The notes: generated by a model not told the origin, from the letters alone. 8,144 nucleotides of DNA from Sphingomonadaceae bacterium (GCA_019454625.1 JACFNY010000077.1:1-8144), one strand, 5' to 3'. Shown: positions 1 through 7,852, numbered from the stretch's first letter. Numbers and translations are program-made.

Positions 1-2614
1 CGGCGACGGCGAGCACCGGAGGCGCGTTCAGGGCCAGTCCTGTCCCGGCCGCCAGCGCGAGCGCGGGCGAGGTGGCCATGTCCCGCCACGCGGCCATGCG
101 GGGCGGGCGCTCCGCGAGGCGCGCGGCCATGTGCGCCGCGGATGTCCATTCGAGAAGCCGGCGTCCCGAAGCGAGCCGTCCGAGCGTGACCGCGATGGCG
201 TGCAGGGCGATGGTGGCGTCGCTGACCAGAAAAACGATGGCCAGCAGCCAGCGCGCGGCATGATCGCCAAGACGGCGCAGCAGGCTCTGCACGACGCCGC
301 GGCGTCGTCCCTGCGCGAGCCCCGTGACCAGTTCCGTGAAAAGATACCCGCCGGGCGCGGCGATCGCGAGCAGTGTCCAGACCCAGGGGCTGCCGGGAAG
401 CACGAACCAGCCGCCGAGCAGCAATGCCACCGTGCTCACGGGGACGAGGCTGCGGCGGAGATTGTCGAAGATCTTGAGCCGGTCGAACCAGTCCAGGCGA
501 TTGCGCAGCCATCTGCCGCCGCGCCCCGGCACGAGGGGAAACAGCCACGCGAGGATTTGCCAGTCGCCGCGGACCCAGCGATGCCAGCGCCATGCGAAGT
601 CGAGATAGGCGGACGGGAACCCCTCGTAGACGATGATGTCGGTGGCCAGCGCGACCCGCCCGTGCAATCCCTCGAAAAGGTCATGGCTGAGCAGACGGTT
701 TTCCGGGATCCGGTCCTCGAGGCTTCGCTCGAACGCAGCGACCTCGTAGATGCCCTTTCCGATGAAGACGCCGGTGCCGAGCAGGTCCTGATAGACATCC
801 GAAACCGCGCGGGAATAGATGTCGATCGTGGTGTCGCCGCCATAGATGCGGGAGAACGGCGAGCGGCCCGTGGCGTCGGGCGCGATCTCCACGCGCGGTT
901 GCAGGATCGTGTAGCCGCGCGCGACGCGGCCGCCGGCCGGATCGAACCGGGCCGTGTTCAGCGGATGCGCCAGCGCCGCGGCCATGCGGTTCACCACGCC
1001 GGGCGGAAGCCGCGTGTCGGCATCCGCGGTCACGACGAAGCGGACATGCCGCAACACCTCGATCTCCCCGGCGATCAGGCTGAAGGGCGCGAGATCGCCG
1101 TGGAGGACGAAGCGGTTGAACTGCTCCAGCTTGCCGCGCTTGCGCTCCCATCCCATCCAGCAGCCCTGCGCCGGATTGTAGAGGCGCGGCCGGTGCATGA
1201 GGCAAAAGGGGCGGGCGCCATCGCTGCCGCCGTACCTGTCGTTGAGCCTGCCGATCCCCTCGGCGAGCGCCTGTTCGACCGCGGTGTCCGAGGCGAGGAC
1301 CGCCTCGTCGGCATCGGCGGGATCGCTCAGCAGGACGAAGCGCAGCATCGGATCGGGATTCGAGAGATGATGATTTTCGAGGCGCTGGAGAAGAGGGGGG
1401 ACATCCGCGACCCGGGCCACGAGGACCGGCATCACCACGGCGGTTGGACAATCGGCGGGCATCCCGTCCTTGAAGTCGAGCTTGGGAAGCACGCGCGGCG
1501 ATGCGACCTGCGTCACCAGCCAGTTGACGACCGTGACGCTGAGGACGGAGGCGGGAAGGATGGTCAGGGCAATCCCCAGCAGCCATGACACGAGCGTCGC
1601 CTCGACCGAAGCGAGATAGAGCGCGGGGACCATGAACGCGGCGAGGCCCGCCAGCAGCAGCGCGAGCGCGTAGAGCGCGCCGGGATGGCGCAGCACGCGG
1701 CGCCCCAGTGCTTCCAGCGCGAAGGGGCGCGAGTCGATCGCGTCCTCGAATATCGGCCTGCCGGCATCGACCAGCCAGTAGCCGACATGCCCCGAGGGGA
1801 TGTCGTGGTCGCTGCGGCACTGCGCCAACGCCCTTTCCGCGACCTCCCATTCGGGCCGCCGGGCATGGACGGCAAGCCTCTCGATCGCGTGCCGGTAGCG
1901 GTCGCGGGTCTCGAAATCCATCCTCGGGTACACGCCCGCCGGATCGCGCCTGAGGATCGCTTCGACCCTGCTCGTCCGGTCGAAGAAATCCTTCCACTGG
2001 ATGGTGGAGATGACGGCGAGGTTGGCGATGGACCGTACCACGCATTCGGTGTCGTCGGTGGCCGCCGCAAGCCCGGCTTCCGGGTGGACCTCGAACGGCG
2101 GCACGACATCCGGGAAGATCCTGGAGAAGCTGGCGATCAGCAGCTCGAGGCAGGCGATCCTGAGCATGGCCGGGAACGCCCAGACCTCGGCGATGCTGAG
2201 CGGGGCCTGATCCTGATAACGGTCGACGAACTGCACGGCGCCGGCGAGCGAGACTTGCAGATGGGATGCGCGGAGCAGGGCGTGGGCAAGCGAATGGACG
2301 CGCGGTCCTCCGCCCGTTTCGCTCCCCGCGAGGCCGGGCAGCCGGTTGTAGAAGCGGGACGGCAGGTCTTCCCGGATCTGGAGAATCGCGCGCTGGACAT
2401 GGTAGTCGTTGTCGAGCAGCCATTCCGCCGCCGCGCTGCCTTGCGGCCCCGCGGCGCCCGCGGCGATCCGCGCCCGTTCCAGCCATGCGCGTGCCTCCGG
2501 GAGCCCGGACCGTGCAGGCAGCGCGGACGGTTTCGCTTTCAGCCCGGCGAGGCGATGACGCGTGGTGATTTCATGCGCTTCGGCCGCGAGCGGTTCCGGG
2601 CCTTCATCCGCCAT
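1..2614 (-). CDS. ndvB: Cyclic beta-1,2-glucan synthase (NdvB/Cgs type), N-terminal 871 residues; 3' end outside the window
   Basis: Reading the minus strand from the ATG at 2614 gives 871 codons without a stop, running off the left edge. Residues 64-74 and 80-170 match the N-terminal region of NdvB/Cgs proteins (a LLDN-YHVQ stretch, then an LPSRFYNRLP stretch). Two hydrophobic segments (about 313-334 and 341-367) precede a family 84 glycosyltransferase domain at about 390-690. That domain has a DAD motif (531-533), a VSDVYQDL-to-GKGIYEV block (604-624), LSHD (642-645) and HRWVRGDW (678-685), typical of processive inner-membrane glucosyltransferases. Further membrane segments lie at about 725-765, 787-810 and 848-871. 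Known family members use UDP-glucose to make periplasmic cyclic glucans. They are about 2,800 residues long with a C-terminal GH94 phosphorylase-like domain that sets ring size, which would lie outside this window. The start is fixed by an in-frame TGA two codons upstream, which is the stop of the preceding stress-protein gene. No clear ribosome binding site precedes the ATG, suggesting translational coupling. The gene symbol is by family resemblance. Confidence 0.9.
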   Translation of the reverse strand, partial: MADEGPEPLAAEAHEITTRHRLAGLKAKPSALPARSGLPEARAWLERARIAAGAAGPQGSAAAEWLLDNDYHVQRAILQIREDLPSRFYNRLPGLAGSETGGGPRVHSLAHALLRASHLQVSLAGAVQFVDRYQDQAPLSIAEVWAFPAMLRIACLELLIASFSRIFPDVVPPFEVHPEAGLAAATDDTECVVRSIANLAVISTIQWKDFFDRTSRVEAILRRDPAGVYPRMDFETRDRYRHAIERLAVHARRPEWEVAERALAQCRSDHDIPSGHVGYWLVDAGRPIFEDAIDSRPFALEALGRRVLRHPGALYALALLLAGLAAFMVPALYLASVEATLVSWLLGIALTILPASVLSVTVVNWLVTQVASPRVLPKLDFKDGMPADCPTAVVMPVLVARVADVPPLLQRLENHHLSNPDPMLRFVLLSDPADADEAVLASDTAVEQALAEGIGRLNDRYGGSDGARPFCLMHRPRLYNPAQGCWMGWERKRGKLEQFNRFVLHGDLAPFSLIAGEIEVLRHVRFVVTADADTRLPPGVVNRMAAALAHPLNTARFDPAGGRVARGYTILQPRVEIAPDATGRSPFSRIYGGDTTIDIYSRAVSDVYQDLLGTGVFIGKGIYEVAAFERSLEDRIPENRLLSHDLFEGLHGRVALATDIIVYEGFPSAYLDFAWRWHRWVRGDWQILAWLFPLVPGRGGRWLRNRLDWFDRLKIFDNLRRSLVPVSTVALLLGGWFVLPGSPWVWTLLAIAAPGGYLFTELVTGLAQGRRRGVVQSLLRRLGDHAARWLLAIVFLVSDATIALHAIAVTLGRLASGRRLLEWTSAAHMAARLAERPPRMAAWRDMATSPALALAAGTGLALNAPPVLAVA

Positions 2615-2617
2615 GTC

Positions 2618-3628
2618 TCAGGCGGAGCAGGCCACGGGGAGACGCACGTGGTGGTCCGGCATCGCGGACGGTTCGGCATGGGCTGAAGGCGGACGCACGA
2701 TGAGCAGCGGCGCGGTCGAATGGGTCATGAGATAGGAGGCCACGCTGCCGTAGCGCATGTCGTCATGGCGGCTGCCGCCGTGGCCGCGCGCCGAAAGGAC
2801 GACGAGGTCCGCCGCCTCGGTGTCGATCAGCCTTGCGAGCGTGACGCGGACATCGTCTCCCCGCAAGGAAAGCACGCGAACGCGCAAACCCCTGCCGGCC
2901 AGAGAGGCGCGCATCCGTTCGAGATAGGCGCGTGCCGTCTCCTCGTTGCGCTCGACGACGCGCCGCCGGAGCAGCAGGTCCTCCGGTTCCAGAGGCCGCG
3001 TCTCCGTCAGTTCCGGCATCGGTACGACGTGCGCCAGCAGCAGTTCGGCATCGGCGGCCTTCGCGAGCCGGGCGGCCAGCGGCAGCACGCTTTCGGCCCA
3101 GCACGAACCGTCGACCGGAACGATGATCCGGCGGTATCCGGACGGGGCGAGCCGGGCGTCGACCGGGACGAGCAGGATCGAGCCCGGGACCCGGTTGAGC
3201 ACGTTGTGGGTGGTCCCGCCGATGCCGTCCAGGCTCGCGTCCCTGCGGCCGCGTGTCCCGAGGACGATCAGCCCGTCGCCGTGCCCCGCGGCGAAGCGGC
3301 ATATCTCGTCGGCGGTGGGGCCTTCCGCCAGCGCCACGTCCGCGTTCGACGCCGCGGGCTGAGACGACGATGCGATTCGGTCCAGCGCGCGTCTCGCTTC
3401 ATGCCGCCGCAGGTCCCATTCGATCGGATCGGGCCGCGCTTCCCTTGCCGCCCGCGCTTCGAGGACGTGTAGCAATGTGAGTGGCGCGCCGAGGGCCTGC
3501 GCGATCGCGAAAGCATGGGGCACGACAGATGCGGCCTGTCCGGACGGGTTGACGCAGGCCGTGACACAGAAGCCGGTCGATGATGCGTCGGTGGGCTGAT
3601 TCAGCGTAACGGCTTCTCTTGTCGACAT
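2618..3628 (-). CDS. Tandem-domain universal stress protein (UspA family), 336 aa
   Basis: The protein has two UspA folds in tandem, at about residues 18-156 and 165-313, each ending in the usual beta-strand (ILLVPV and LLIVRP). The second domain opens with RRIIVPVDGS, whose Asp173 is the position that contacts the nucleotide in ATP-binding Usp proteins. The first domain has Asn28 at the equivalent place. The nucleotide loop G-x2-G-x9-G-S/T is nearly complete in domain 1 (Gly124, Gly127, then Gly-Gly-Thr at 137-139). In domain 2 it is altered: Ser279 replaces the first Gly, and there are 11 residues between Gly282 and Gly294-Ser295. Such proteins are soluble and cytoplasmic and are commonly induced by starvation or low oxygen. 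No enzymatic role can be read from the sequence. I chose the ATG at 3628 because GGGAG (3641-3637) lies 8 nt upstream; a TTG at 3709 would add 27 residues unlike the family. The gene precedes the glucan synthase by 3 nt in the same frame, so they are almost certainly co-transcribed. Confidence 0.92.
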   Translation of the reverse strand: MSTREAVTLNQPTDASSTGFCVTACVNPSGQAASVVPHAFAIAQALGAPLTLLHVLEARAAREARPDPIEWDLRRHEARRALDRIASSSQPAASNADVALAEGPTADEICRFAAGHGDGLIVLGTRGRRDASLDGIGGTTHNVLNRVPGSILLVPVDARLAPSGYRRIIVPVDGSCWAESVLPLAARLAKAADAELLLAHVVPMPELTETRPLEPEDLLLRRRVVERNEETARAYLERMRASLAGRGLRVRVLSLRGDDVRVTLARLIDTEAADLVVLSARGHGGSRHDDMRYGSVASYLMTHSTAPLLIVRPPSAHAEPSAMPDHHVRLPVACSA

Positions 3629-3765
3629 GTGACGATCTCCCGTTTTGCGCATGAAGGGCAAACGTGCCGAAACGACGATGGTTGCGCCCGGATCGTCTCC
3701 GTTCGACAACGACTTCGTCTTTCGTGGTCAAAACGGGACGGTGACCGAAGACGGGCGCGCGTGAA

Positions 3766-3812
3766 ATACGGGGTTATACGGAGAGGTCCGCGCATCTAAG
3801 GATTGTTACGTA
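3766..3812 (-). promoter_or_regulatory. Candidate promoter for the stress protein-glucan synthase pair
   Basis: On the minus strand TATAAC (3778-3773) is the best -10-like hexamer in the 268-bp divergent region. It would place transcription start near 3766, about 138 nt before the stress-protein ATG. No good -35 is present at 17 bp. Instead the palindrome TACGTA (3812-3807) is centred about 43 bp upstream of the predicted start, a position used by activators that contact RNA polymerase. The -10 call rests on one hexamer and the start site is inferred. Confidence 0.3.
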
Positions 3813-3817
3813 GCGAC
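3807..3817 (+). promoter_or_regulatory. Putative FixJ-type regulator box TACGTAGCGAC upstream of the dehydrogenase-ppsA operon
   Basis: The 11-bp TACGTAGCGAC is repeated exactly, in the same orientation relative to the downstream gene, ahead of the receiver gene at 7914-7904. These are the only two TACGTA hexamers I found in the window, which is notable in GC-rich DNA. TACGTA-centred sites are known targets of FixJ/StyR/NodW-type response regulators, and a regulator of that class is encoded at the right edge of this window. The box ends 79 bp before the dehydrogenase ATG. The GCGAC extension is present only on the side facing the dehydrogenase. Binding is inferred, not shown. Confidence 0.55.
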
Positions 3818-3835
3818 GCCGCCCACCCGATCCTT

Positions 3836-3841
3836 CACTTT
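3836..3841 (+). promoter_or_regulatory. Weak -10 candidate for the dehydrogenase-ppsA operon
   Basis: CACTTT lies 18 bp after the end of the TACGTAGCGAC box. The equivalent position after the second box holds CATGAA (7885-7880), so both start with CA at an identical offset. Neither is a good sigma-70 -10 hexamer, so this is only a positional argument. It would put transcription start near 3848, about 50 nt before the ATG. Confidence 0.2.
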
Positions 3842-3896
3842 CGGCCCGAATGAACTGCGGCCGGCCCGCAGCTTCGCCTGCTGGAGAGACACCGCC

Positions 3897-4973
3897 ATGG
3901 CGCAGAAGATGAAAGCCGCGATCTTTATCGAGCCCGGACGGATCGTCCTCGGCGAGAAGCCCGTTCCCAATGTGGGGCCGCTCGATGCGCTGATCCGCGT
4001 CACCACGACCACGATCTGCGGCACGGACATCCATATCCTCAAGGGGGAATACCCGGTCGCGTCCGGGCTCACCATCGGGCATGAGCCGGTGGGCGTGATC
4101 GAGAAGCTGGGCTCGGCCGTTCAGGGCTATCGCGAGGGGCAGCGGGTGATCGCCGGGGCGATCACGCCGTCCGGCTATTCCAACGCGTCGCTGTCGGGCT
4201 GCGGCTCGCAGTGCGGCGGCGCACACGGTCACGGCTGGAAGCCGCTGGGCGGCTGGCGCTTCGGCAACACCATCGACGGGGCGCAGGCCGAATTCCTGCT
4301 CGTCCCCGACGCGATGGCGAATCTGGCGCCTGTGCCGGACGGGCTGACCGACGAGCAGGTGCTGATGTGCCCGGACATTCTCTCCACCGGGTTCAGCGGC
4401 GCCGAATCGGGGCGCATCCGCATCGGCGACACGGTCGCGGTGTTCGCGCAGGGGCCGATCGGTCTGTGCGCGACGGCGGGCGCGCGGCTGATGGGCGCGG
4501 CGCGGATCATCGCGGTCGAATCACTGCCCGAACGCGCGGAGATCGCCCGCGCCATGGGCGCGGACCATGTCGTCGATTTCTCGAAGGTCGATCCAGTGGA
4601 CGAGATCCGGCGGATCACCGACGGGCGCGGAGTCGACGTATCCATCGAGGCGCTCGGGCGGCAGGAGACCTTCGAGGCGGCGCTGCGCGTGCTGCGGCCG
4701 GGCGGGACGCTGTCGTCGCTCGGCGTCTATTCGGAGGACCTGCGCATCCCGCTCGACTCCTTTTCGGCGGGCCTCGGCGACAATCGCATCGTCACCACGC
4801 TCTGCCCGGGCGGCAAGGAGCGGATGCGGCGGCTGATGGACGTCATCGCGACAGGGCGCGTGGACACGGGGGCACTGGTGACGCACCGCTTCGGCCTTGA
4901 CGACATCGAAACCGCCTACGACCTTTTCGCGCATCAGCGCGACGGCGTGCTGAAGGTCGCCATTCATCCCTGA
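3897..4973 (+). CDS. Zinc-dependent alcohol dehydrogenase, medium-chain dehydrogenase/reductase family, 358 aa
   Basis: This is a full-length member of the group containing the Clostridium beijerinckii/Thermoanaerobacter secondary alcohol dehydrogenases. It interconverts an alcohol and an aldehyde or ketone with a nicotinamide cofactor. Catalytic zinc ligands Cys41 (in CGTDIH), His62-Glu63 (in GHEPVG) and Asp160 (in CPDILSTGF) are all present. The Rossmann fold starts with VFAQGPIG (182-189), a variant glycine loop. The second strand ends in Glu208 (AVESLPER), where the NADP-dependent clostridial enzyme has a Gly-Ser-Arg set. An acid here usually means NAD preference (inference). The structural-zinc loop is degenerate: only Cys102 and Cys106 remain, close to His110 and His112, as expected for a group that commonly lacks that zinc. 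GGAGAG at 3883-3888 lies 8 nt before the ATG and supports this start over Met5. It is followed after 49 bp by ppsA. The true substrate cannot be read from the sequence; acetaldehyde/ethanol or small secondary alcohols are possible. Confidence 0.93.
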   Translation: MAQKMKAAIFIEPGRIVLGEKPVPNVGPLDALIRVTTTTICGTDIHILKGEYPVASGLTIGHEPVGVIEKLGSAVQGYREGQRVIAGAITPSGYSNASLSGCGSQCGGAHGHGWKPLGGWRFGNTIDGAQAEFLLVPDAMANLAPVPDGLTDEQVLMCPDILSTGFSGAESGRIRIGDTVAVFAQGPIGLCATAGARLMGAARIIAVESLPERAEIARAMGADHVVDFSKVDPVDEIRRITDGRGVDVSIEALGRQETFEAALRVLRPGGTLSSLGVYSEDLRIPLDSFSAGLGDNRIVTTLCPGGKERMRRLMDVIATGRVDTGALVTHRFGLDDIETAYDLFAHQRDGVLKVAIHP

Positions 4974-5022
4974 CGGCCGCCTTTTCGGGGGACAGGTCCG
5001 GGCATTGCACGGAAGGAGAATC

Positions 5023-7431
5023 ATGCCGCAGCCGAGCATCATCTGGTTCGACAGGACCGGGATCGCCGACGTTCCCGCCGTCGGCGGCAAGAACGCATCG
5101 CTGGGCGAGATGACGGTTGCGCTTTCGGGCGCGGGCATCCGGGTACCGGCCGGCTTCGCGACGACCGCCGCAGCCTATCGCGCCTATCTCGATGCCAACG
5201 GCCTCGAACCGAAAATCTCTGCGCTGCTCGATGCCTACCACCGGCAAAAGGCGACGCTTCAGCAGACTGGGCAGGCGATCCGGGCGCTGTTCCTCGAAAG
5301 CGAGTTTCCGGCCGCGATCGCCGATGAGATTCGCGCCGCTTATCGGGAACTCGGCGTGCGCACCGGCAGCGAGGCGCCGGCGACCGCCGTGCGCAGCAGC
5401 GCCACCGCCGAGGACCTGCCCGACGCCAGCTTCGCCGGACAGCAGGAAACCTTCCTCAACGTCCGGGGGCCGCGCGCGCTGCTCGACGCCTGCCGCCGCT
5501 GCTATGCCTCGCTGTTCACCGACCGGGCGATCAGCTACCGCGAGGCCAAGGGCTTCGATCACATGGACGTCGCGCTGTCGATCGGGGTCCAGCAGATGGT
5601 CCGTTCGGACCTCGCCGGATCGGGCGTGATGTTCTCCATCGACACCGAGACCGGGTTCCCGCACGCGGCGGTGATCAGCGCTGCATGGGGACTCGGCGAG
5701 ACGGTGGTGCAGGGCAGCGTCGATCCCGACAAGTACATCGTCTTCAAGCCGCTCCTCGCCGTGGCCGGTGCGGAGCCGATCATCGAGAAGGAGAGGGGCG
5801 GCAAGGCCTTCAAGATGGTCTACGCCGAAGACGGCAGCAGGCGCACCCGGATCGTCGAGACCAAGCCCGCCGAGCGCGAGGCCTTCGTGCTGGACGACGC
5901 TGACATCCTTCAGCTCGCGCGCTGGGCGGTCGCCATCGAGGCGCACTACGGACGGCCGATGGATATGGAATGGGCGAAGGACGGCGAATCCGGCGTGCTG
6001 TTCATCGTGCAGGCGCGGCCCGAAACCGTACAGGCCGGTGCAAGCGCCACCGCCTTCCGCCACTATCGGCTGAAGGGGAAAGGTACGCCGCTGGCGACCG
6101 GAGCCGCCGTCGGCAGCGCGATCGCGTCGGGCGCGGCCTGCGTCATCCGCAGCGCGGCGGACATCGCGCACTTCCGGGACGGCGCGGTGCTGGTCACGGA
6201 GACCACCGATCCCGACTGGGTGCCGGTGATGAAGCGCGCCGCCGGGATCGTCACCGATCACGGCGGGACCACCAGCCATGCCGCCATCGTCAGCCGCGAG
6301 CTCGGCGTGCCCGCCATCGTCGGCACCGGCGGGGCGAGCAAGCTGATCGGCGATGGTCAGGACATCACCCTCTGCTGCGCGGAAGGCGACGTGGGAACCG
6401 TGTACGCGGGGCTCATTCCCTTCGAGCAGACCGAGGTCGATGTCGGGGCACTGCCCGAAACCGGAACGGACGTCATGGTGAACATCGCCAATCCCGCGGC
6501 GGCGTTCCAGTGGTGGCGCCTGCCCGCGCGGGGCGTCGGGCTCGCCCGGATGGAATTCATCATCAATTCGCTGATCAAGGTGCATCCGATGGCGCTCGTC
6601 CATCCCGAACGGGCGAGCCCGGCGGATCAGCGACAAATCCGGGAGTTGACGCGCGGCTATGCCGAACCGGCCGATTATTTCGTGGACGTCCTCGCACGCG
6701 GCATCGCCAAGCTGGCGAGCCCCTGGCATCCGCATCCGGCGATCGTCCGGCTCAGCGATTTCAAGACGAACGAATACGCGCATCTAATCGGCGGCAGCGC
6801 GTTCGAAACCGAGGAGGAAAACCCGATGCTCGGGTTCCGGGGCGCGTCGCGCTACTACGACGACCGCTACCGGGAGGGCTTCGCGCTCGAATGCCGCGCC
6901 CTGAAGCGTGTCCGCGAGACGCTGGGCTTCACCAACGTCATCGTCATGGTTCCCTTCTGCCGCACACCGGCGGAGGCCGACCGCGTGCTGGCAGTGATGG
7001 CCGAAAACGGCCTGCGGCGGGGCGAACACGGTCTGCAAGTCTACATGATGTGCGAGATCCCCTCCAACGTGGTTCTGGCCGAGCAGTTCGCGGAGCGGTT
7101 CGACGGCTTTTCGATCGGTTCCAACGATCTCACCCAGCTCGTGCTCGGCGTGGACCGGGATTCGGACCTGCTCGCCGGCCTGTTCGACGAACGCGACGAG
7201 GCGGTGACGCGCATGATCGCCGAGGCGATCGGCAAGGCACATGAGGCCGGGATCAAGGTCGGCATCTGCGGGCAGGCGCCCAGCAACTATCCGGACTTCG
7301 CAGCCTTTCTGGTGCGGGAAGGCATCGATTCCATCTCGCTCAATCCCGACAGCTTCGTCCACACCGTCGCCGAGATCGCGCGGGCGGAAGCGGGAACCCG
7401 CAGCCCTGCGGCGCGGACGCAGGCGGGATAG
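5023..7431 (+). CDS. ppsA: Phosphoenolpyruvate synthase (pyruvate, water dikinase), 802 aa
   Basis: It catalyses ATP + pyruvate + water to PEP + AMP + phosphate, the entry to gluconeogenesis from three-carbon compounds. Domains in order are an ATP-grasp nucleotide-binding domain (about 10-340), starting with GGKNASLGEM around Lys23 and containing the RSSATAEDLPDASFAGQ block with Arg124; a swivelling phosphohistidine domain (about 365-455) with GGTTSHAAIVSRE and catalytic His419; and a C-terminal PEP/pyruvate TIM barrel (about 475-790) with MCEIPSN, GSNDLTQ and catalytic Cys749 in GICGQAPSN. All key residues are present, and the length is close to the 792 residues of E. coli PpsA, so it should be active. 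I chose the ATG at 5023 because GGAAGGAG (5011-5018) lies 4 nt upstream; a TTG at 5005 lies before that site and is less likely. It is probably co-transcribed with the dehydrogenase. The stop is 16 bp from the stop of the converging receiver gene. The PpsR-type regulatory kinase/phosphatase seen with some ppsA genes is not in the window. Confidence 0.96.
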   Translation: MPQPSIIWFDRTGIADVPAVGGKNASLGEMTVALSGAGIRVPAGFATTAAAYRAYLDANGLEPKISALLDAYHRQKATLQQTGQAIRALFLESEFPAAIADEIRAAYRELGVRTGSEAPATAVRSSATAEDLPDASFAGQQETFLNVRGPRALLDACRRCYASLFTDRAISYREAKGFDHMDVALSIGVQQMVRSDLAGSGVMFSIDTETGFPHAAVISAAWGLGETVVQGSVDPDKYIVFKPLLAVAGAEPIIEKERGGKAFKMVYAEDGSRRTRIVETKPAEREAFVLDDADILQLARWAVAIEAHYGRPMDMEWAKDGESGVLFIVQARPETVQAGASATAFRHYRLKGKGTPLATGAAVGSAIASGAACVIRSAADIAHFRDGAVLVTETTDPDWVPVMKRAAGIVTDHGGTTSHAAIVSRELGVPAIVGTGGASKLIGDGQDITLCCAEGDVGTVYAGLIPFEQTEVDVGALPETGTDVMVNIANPAAAFQWWRLPARGVGLARMEFIINSLIKVHPMALVHPERASPADQRQIRELTRGYAEPADYFVDVLARGIAKLASPWHPHPAIVRLSDFKTNEYAHLIGGSAFETEEENPMLGFRGASRYYDDRYREGFALECRALKRVRETLGFTNVIVMVPFCRTPAEADRVLAVMAENGLRRGEHGLQVYMMCEIPSNVVLAEQFAERFDGFSIGSNDLTQLVLGVDRDSDLLAGLFDERDEAVTRMIAEAIGKAHEAGIKVGICGQAPSNYPDFAAFLVREGIDSISLNPDSFVHTVAEIARAEAGTRSPAARTQAG

Positions 7432-7447
7432 GCCGTCGCGCCGGGTC

Positions 7448-7837
7448 TCATCCGCCGCGGCCCGTGGCGCGGTCGACGCACGTGATGAGCCGGTGATCGA
7501 GCAGCGGCTTCTCGAGTACGGCATCGAAACAGGTTTCGTCCTCCATTGCCACAACGAAATCGGTGCGGTGCGCGGTGATGAGGATCGCGGGCCGGGACCA
7601 TCCGGCCGCGCGCAGGCTCCGCAGCAGTTCGGCGCCGTCCATGCCGTCCATGCGATAGTCGGTGACAAGGCAGGCGGCGTCGGACGCGGCGGGATCGGCG
7701 AGCGCCAGCGACGCACTGGAAAACGCCCTCACATCATAGCCCCGCGCCTGAAGCAAAAGCTGGATTGACCGGCGGACGCCGCTGTCGTCCTCGACGAGAA
7801 GTACGCGGGGGCGCTCGATCTGCGCCTGAACAGTCAT
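7448..7837 (-). CDS. Single-domain (receiver-only) response regulator, 129 aa
   Basis: The whole protein is one CheY-like receiver domain: acidic pair Asp17-Asp18 after VLLVE, phosphoacceptor Asp60 in CLVTDYRM, Thr88 (ILITAH) and Lys110-Pro111 (LEKP). The set needed for phosphorylation is complete. The TDYRM-GMDG segment is FixJ/NarL-like, although the Pro usually found in RMPGMDG is Asp64 here. No DNA-binding or enzymatic output domain follows; the stop comes 18 residues after Pro111, so the last helix is short. Stand-alone receivers act by protein contacts, as phosphate sinks or as relay intermediates; which applies here is unknown. It lies 100 bp downstream of a FixJ-type regulator on the same strand but has its own TACGTAGCGAC box. 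The ribosome binding site is poor: GGGAG (7856-7852) is 14 nt from the ATG and partly inside a hairpin. Convergent with ppsA. Confidence 0.9.
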   Translation of the reverse strand: MTVQAQIERPRVLLVEDDSGVRRSIQLLLQARGYDVRAFSSASLALADPAASDAACLVTDYRMDGMDGAELLRSLRAAGWSRPAILITAHRTDFVVAMEDETCFDAVLEKPLLDHRLITCVDRATGRGG

Positions 7838-7852
7838 GCGGAGTTCCGGCTC

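Noticed and set aside
131..1588. Long open frame of 485 codons on the plus strand
   Set aside because: It is antisense to the glucan synthase, whose frame shows conserved motifs throughout; the plus-strand translation is low-complexity, charged and unlike any family, as expected of GC-rich shadow frames.
681..2486. Open frame of 601 codons on the minus strand
   Set aside because: It overlaps the glucan synthase on the same strand in another frame and reads as Arg/Pro/Ala-rich sequence without recognisable motifs.
3629..3709. Upstream TTG start extending the stress protein by 27 residues
   Set aside because: The ATG at 3628 has GGGAG at 8 nt, and the extra residues do not resemble Usp proteins.
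3629..3896. FNR/FixK-type site (TTGAT-N4-ATCAA) in the divergent promoter region
   Set aside because: I looked for it because of the suspected oxygen link and found no acceptable match on either strand.
5005..5022. TTG start for ppsA at 5005
   Set aside because: The strong GGAAGGAG lies after this TTG and directly serves the ATG at 5023.
4843..6783. Open frame of 646 codons on the minus strand
   Set aside because: It is antisense to ppsA and to the end of the dehydrogenase gene, has no binding site or domain, and is explained by GC-rich codon bias of the sense genes.
7432..7475. Possible bidirectional terminator between ppsA and the receiver gene
   Set aside because: The gap is only 16 bp; the only inverted match (CGCGCC with GGCGCG about 24 nt apart) is short, lies partly inside the receiver gene and has no T-run.
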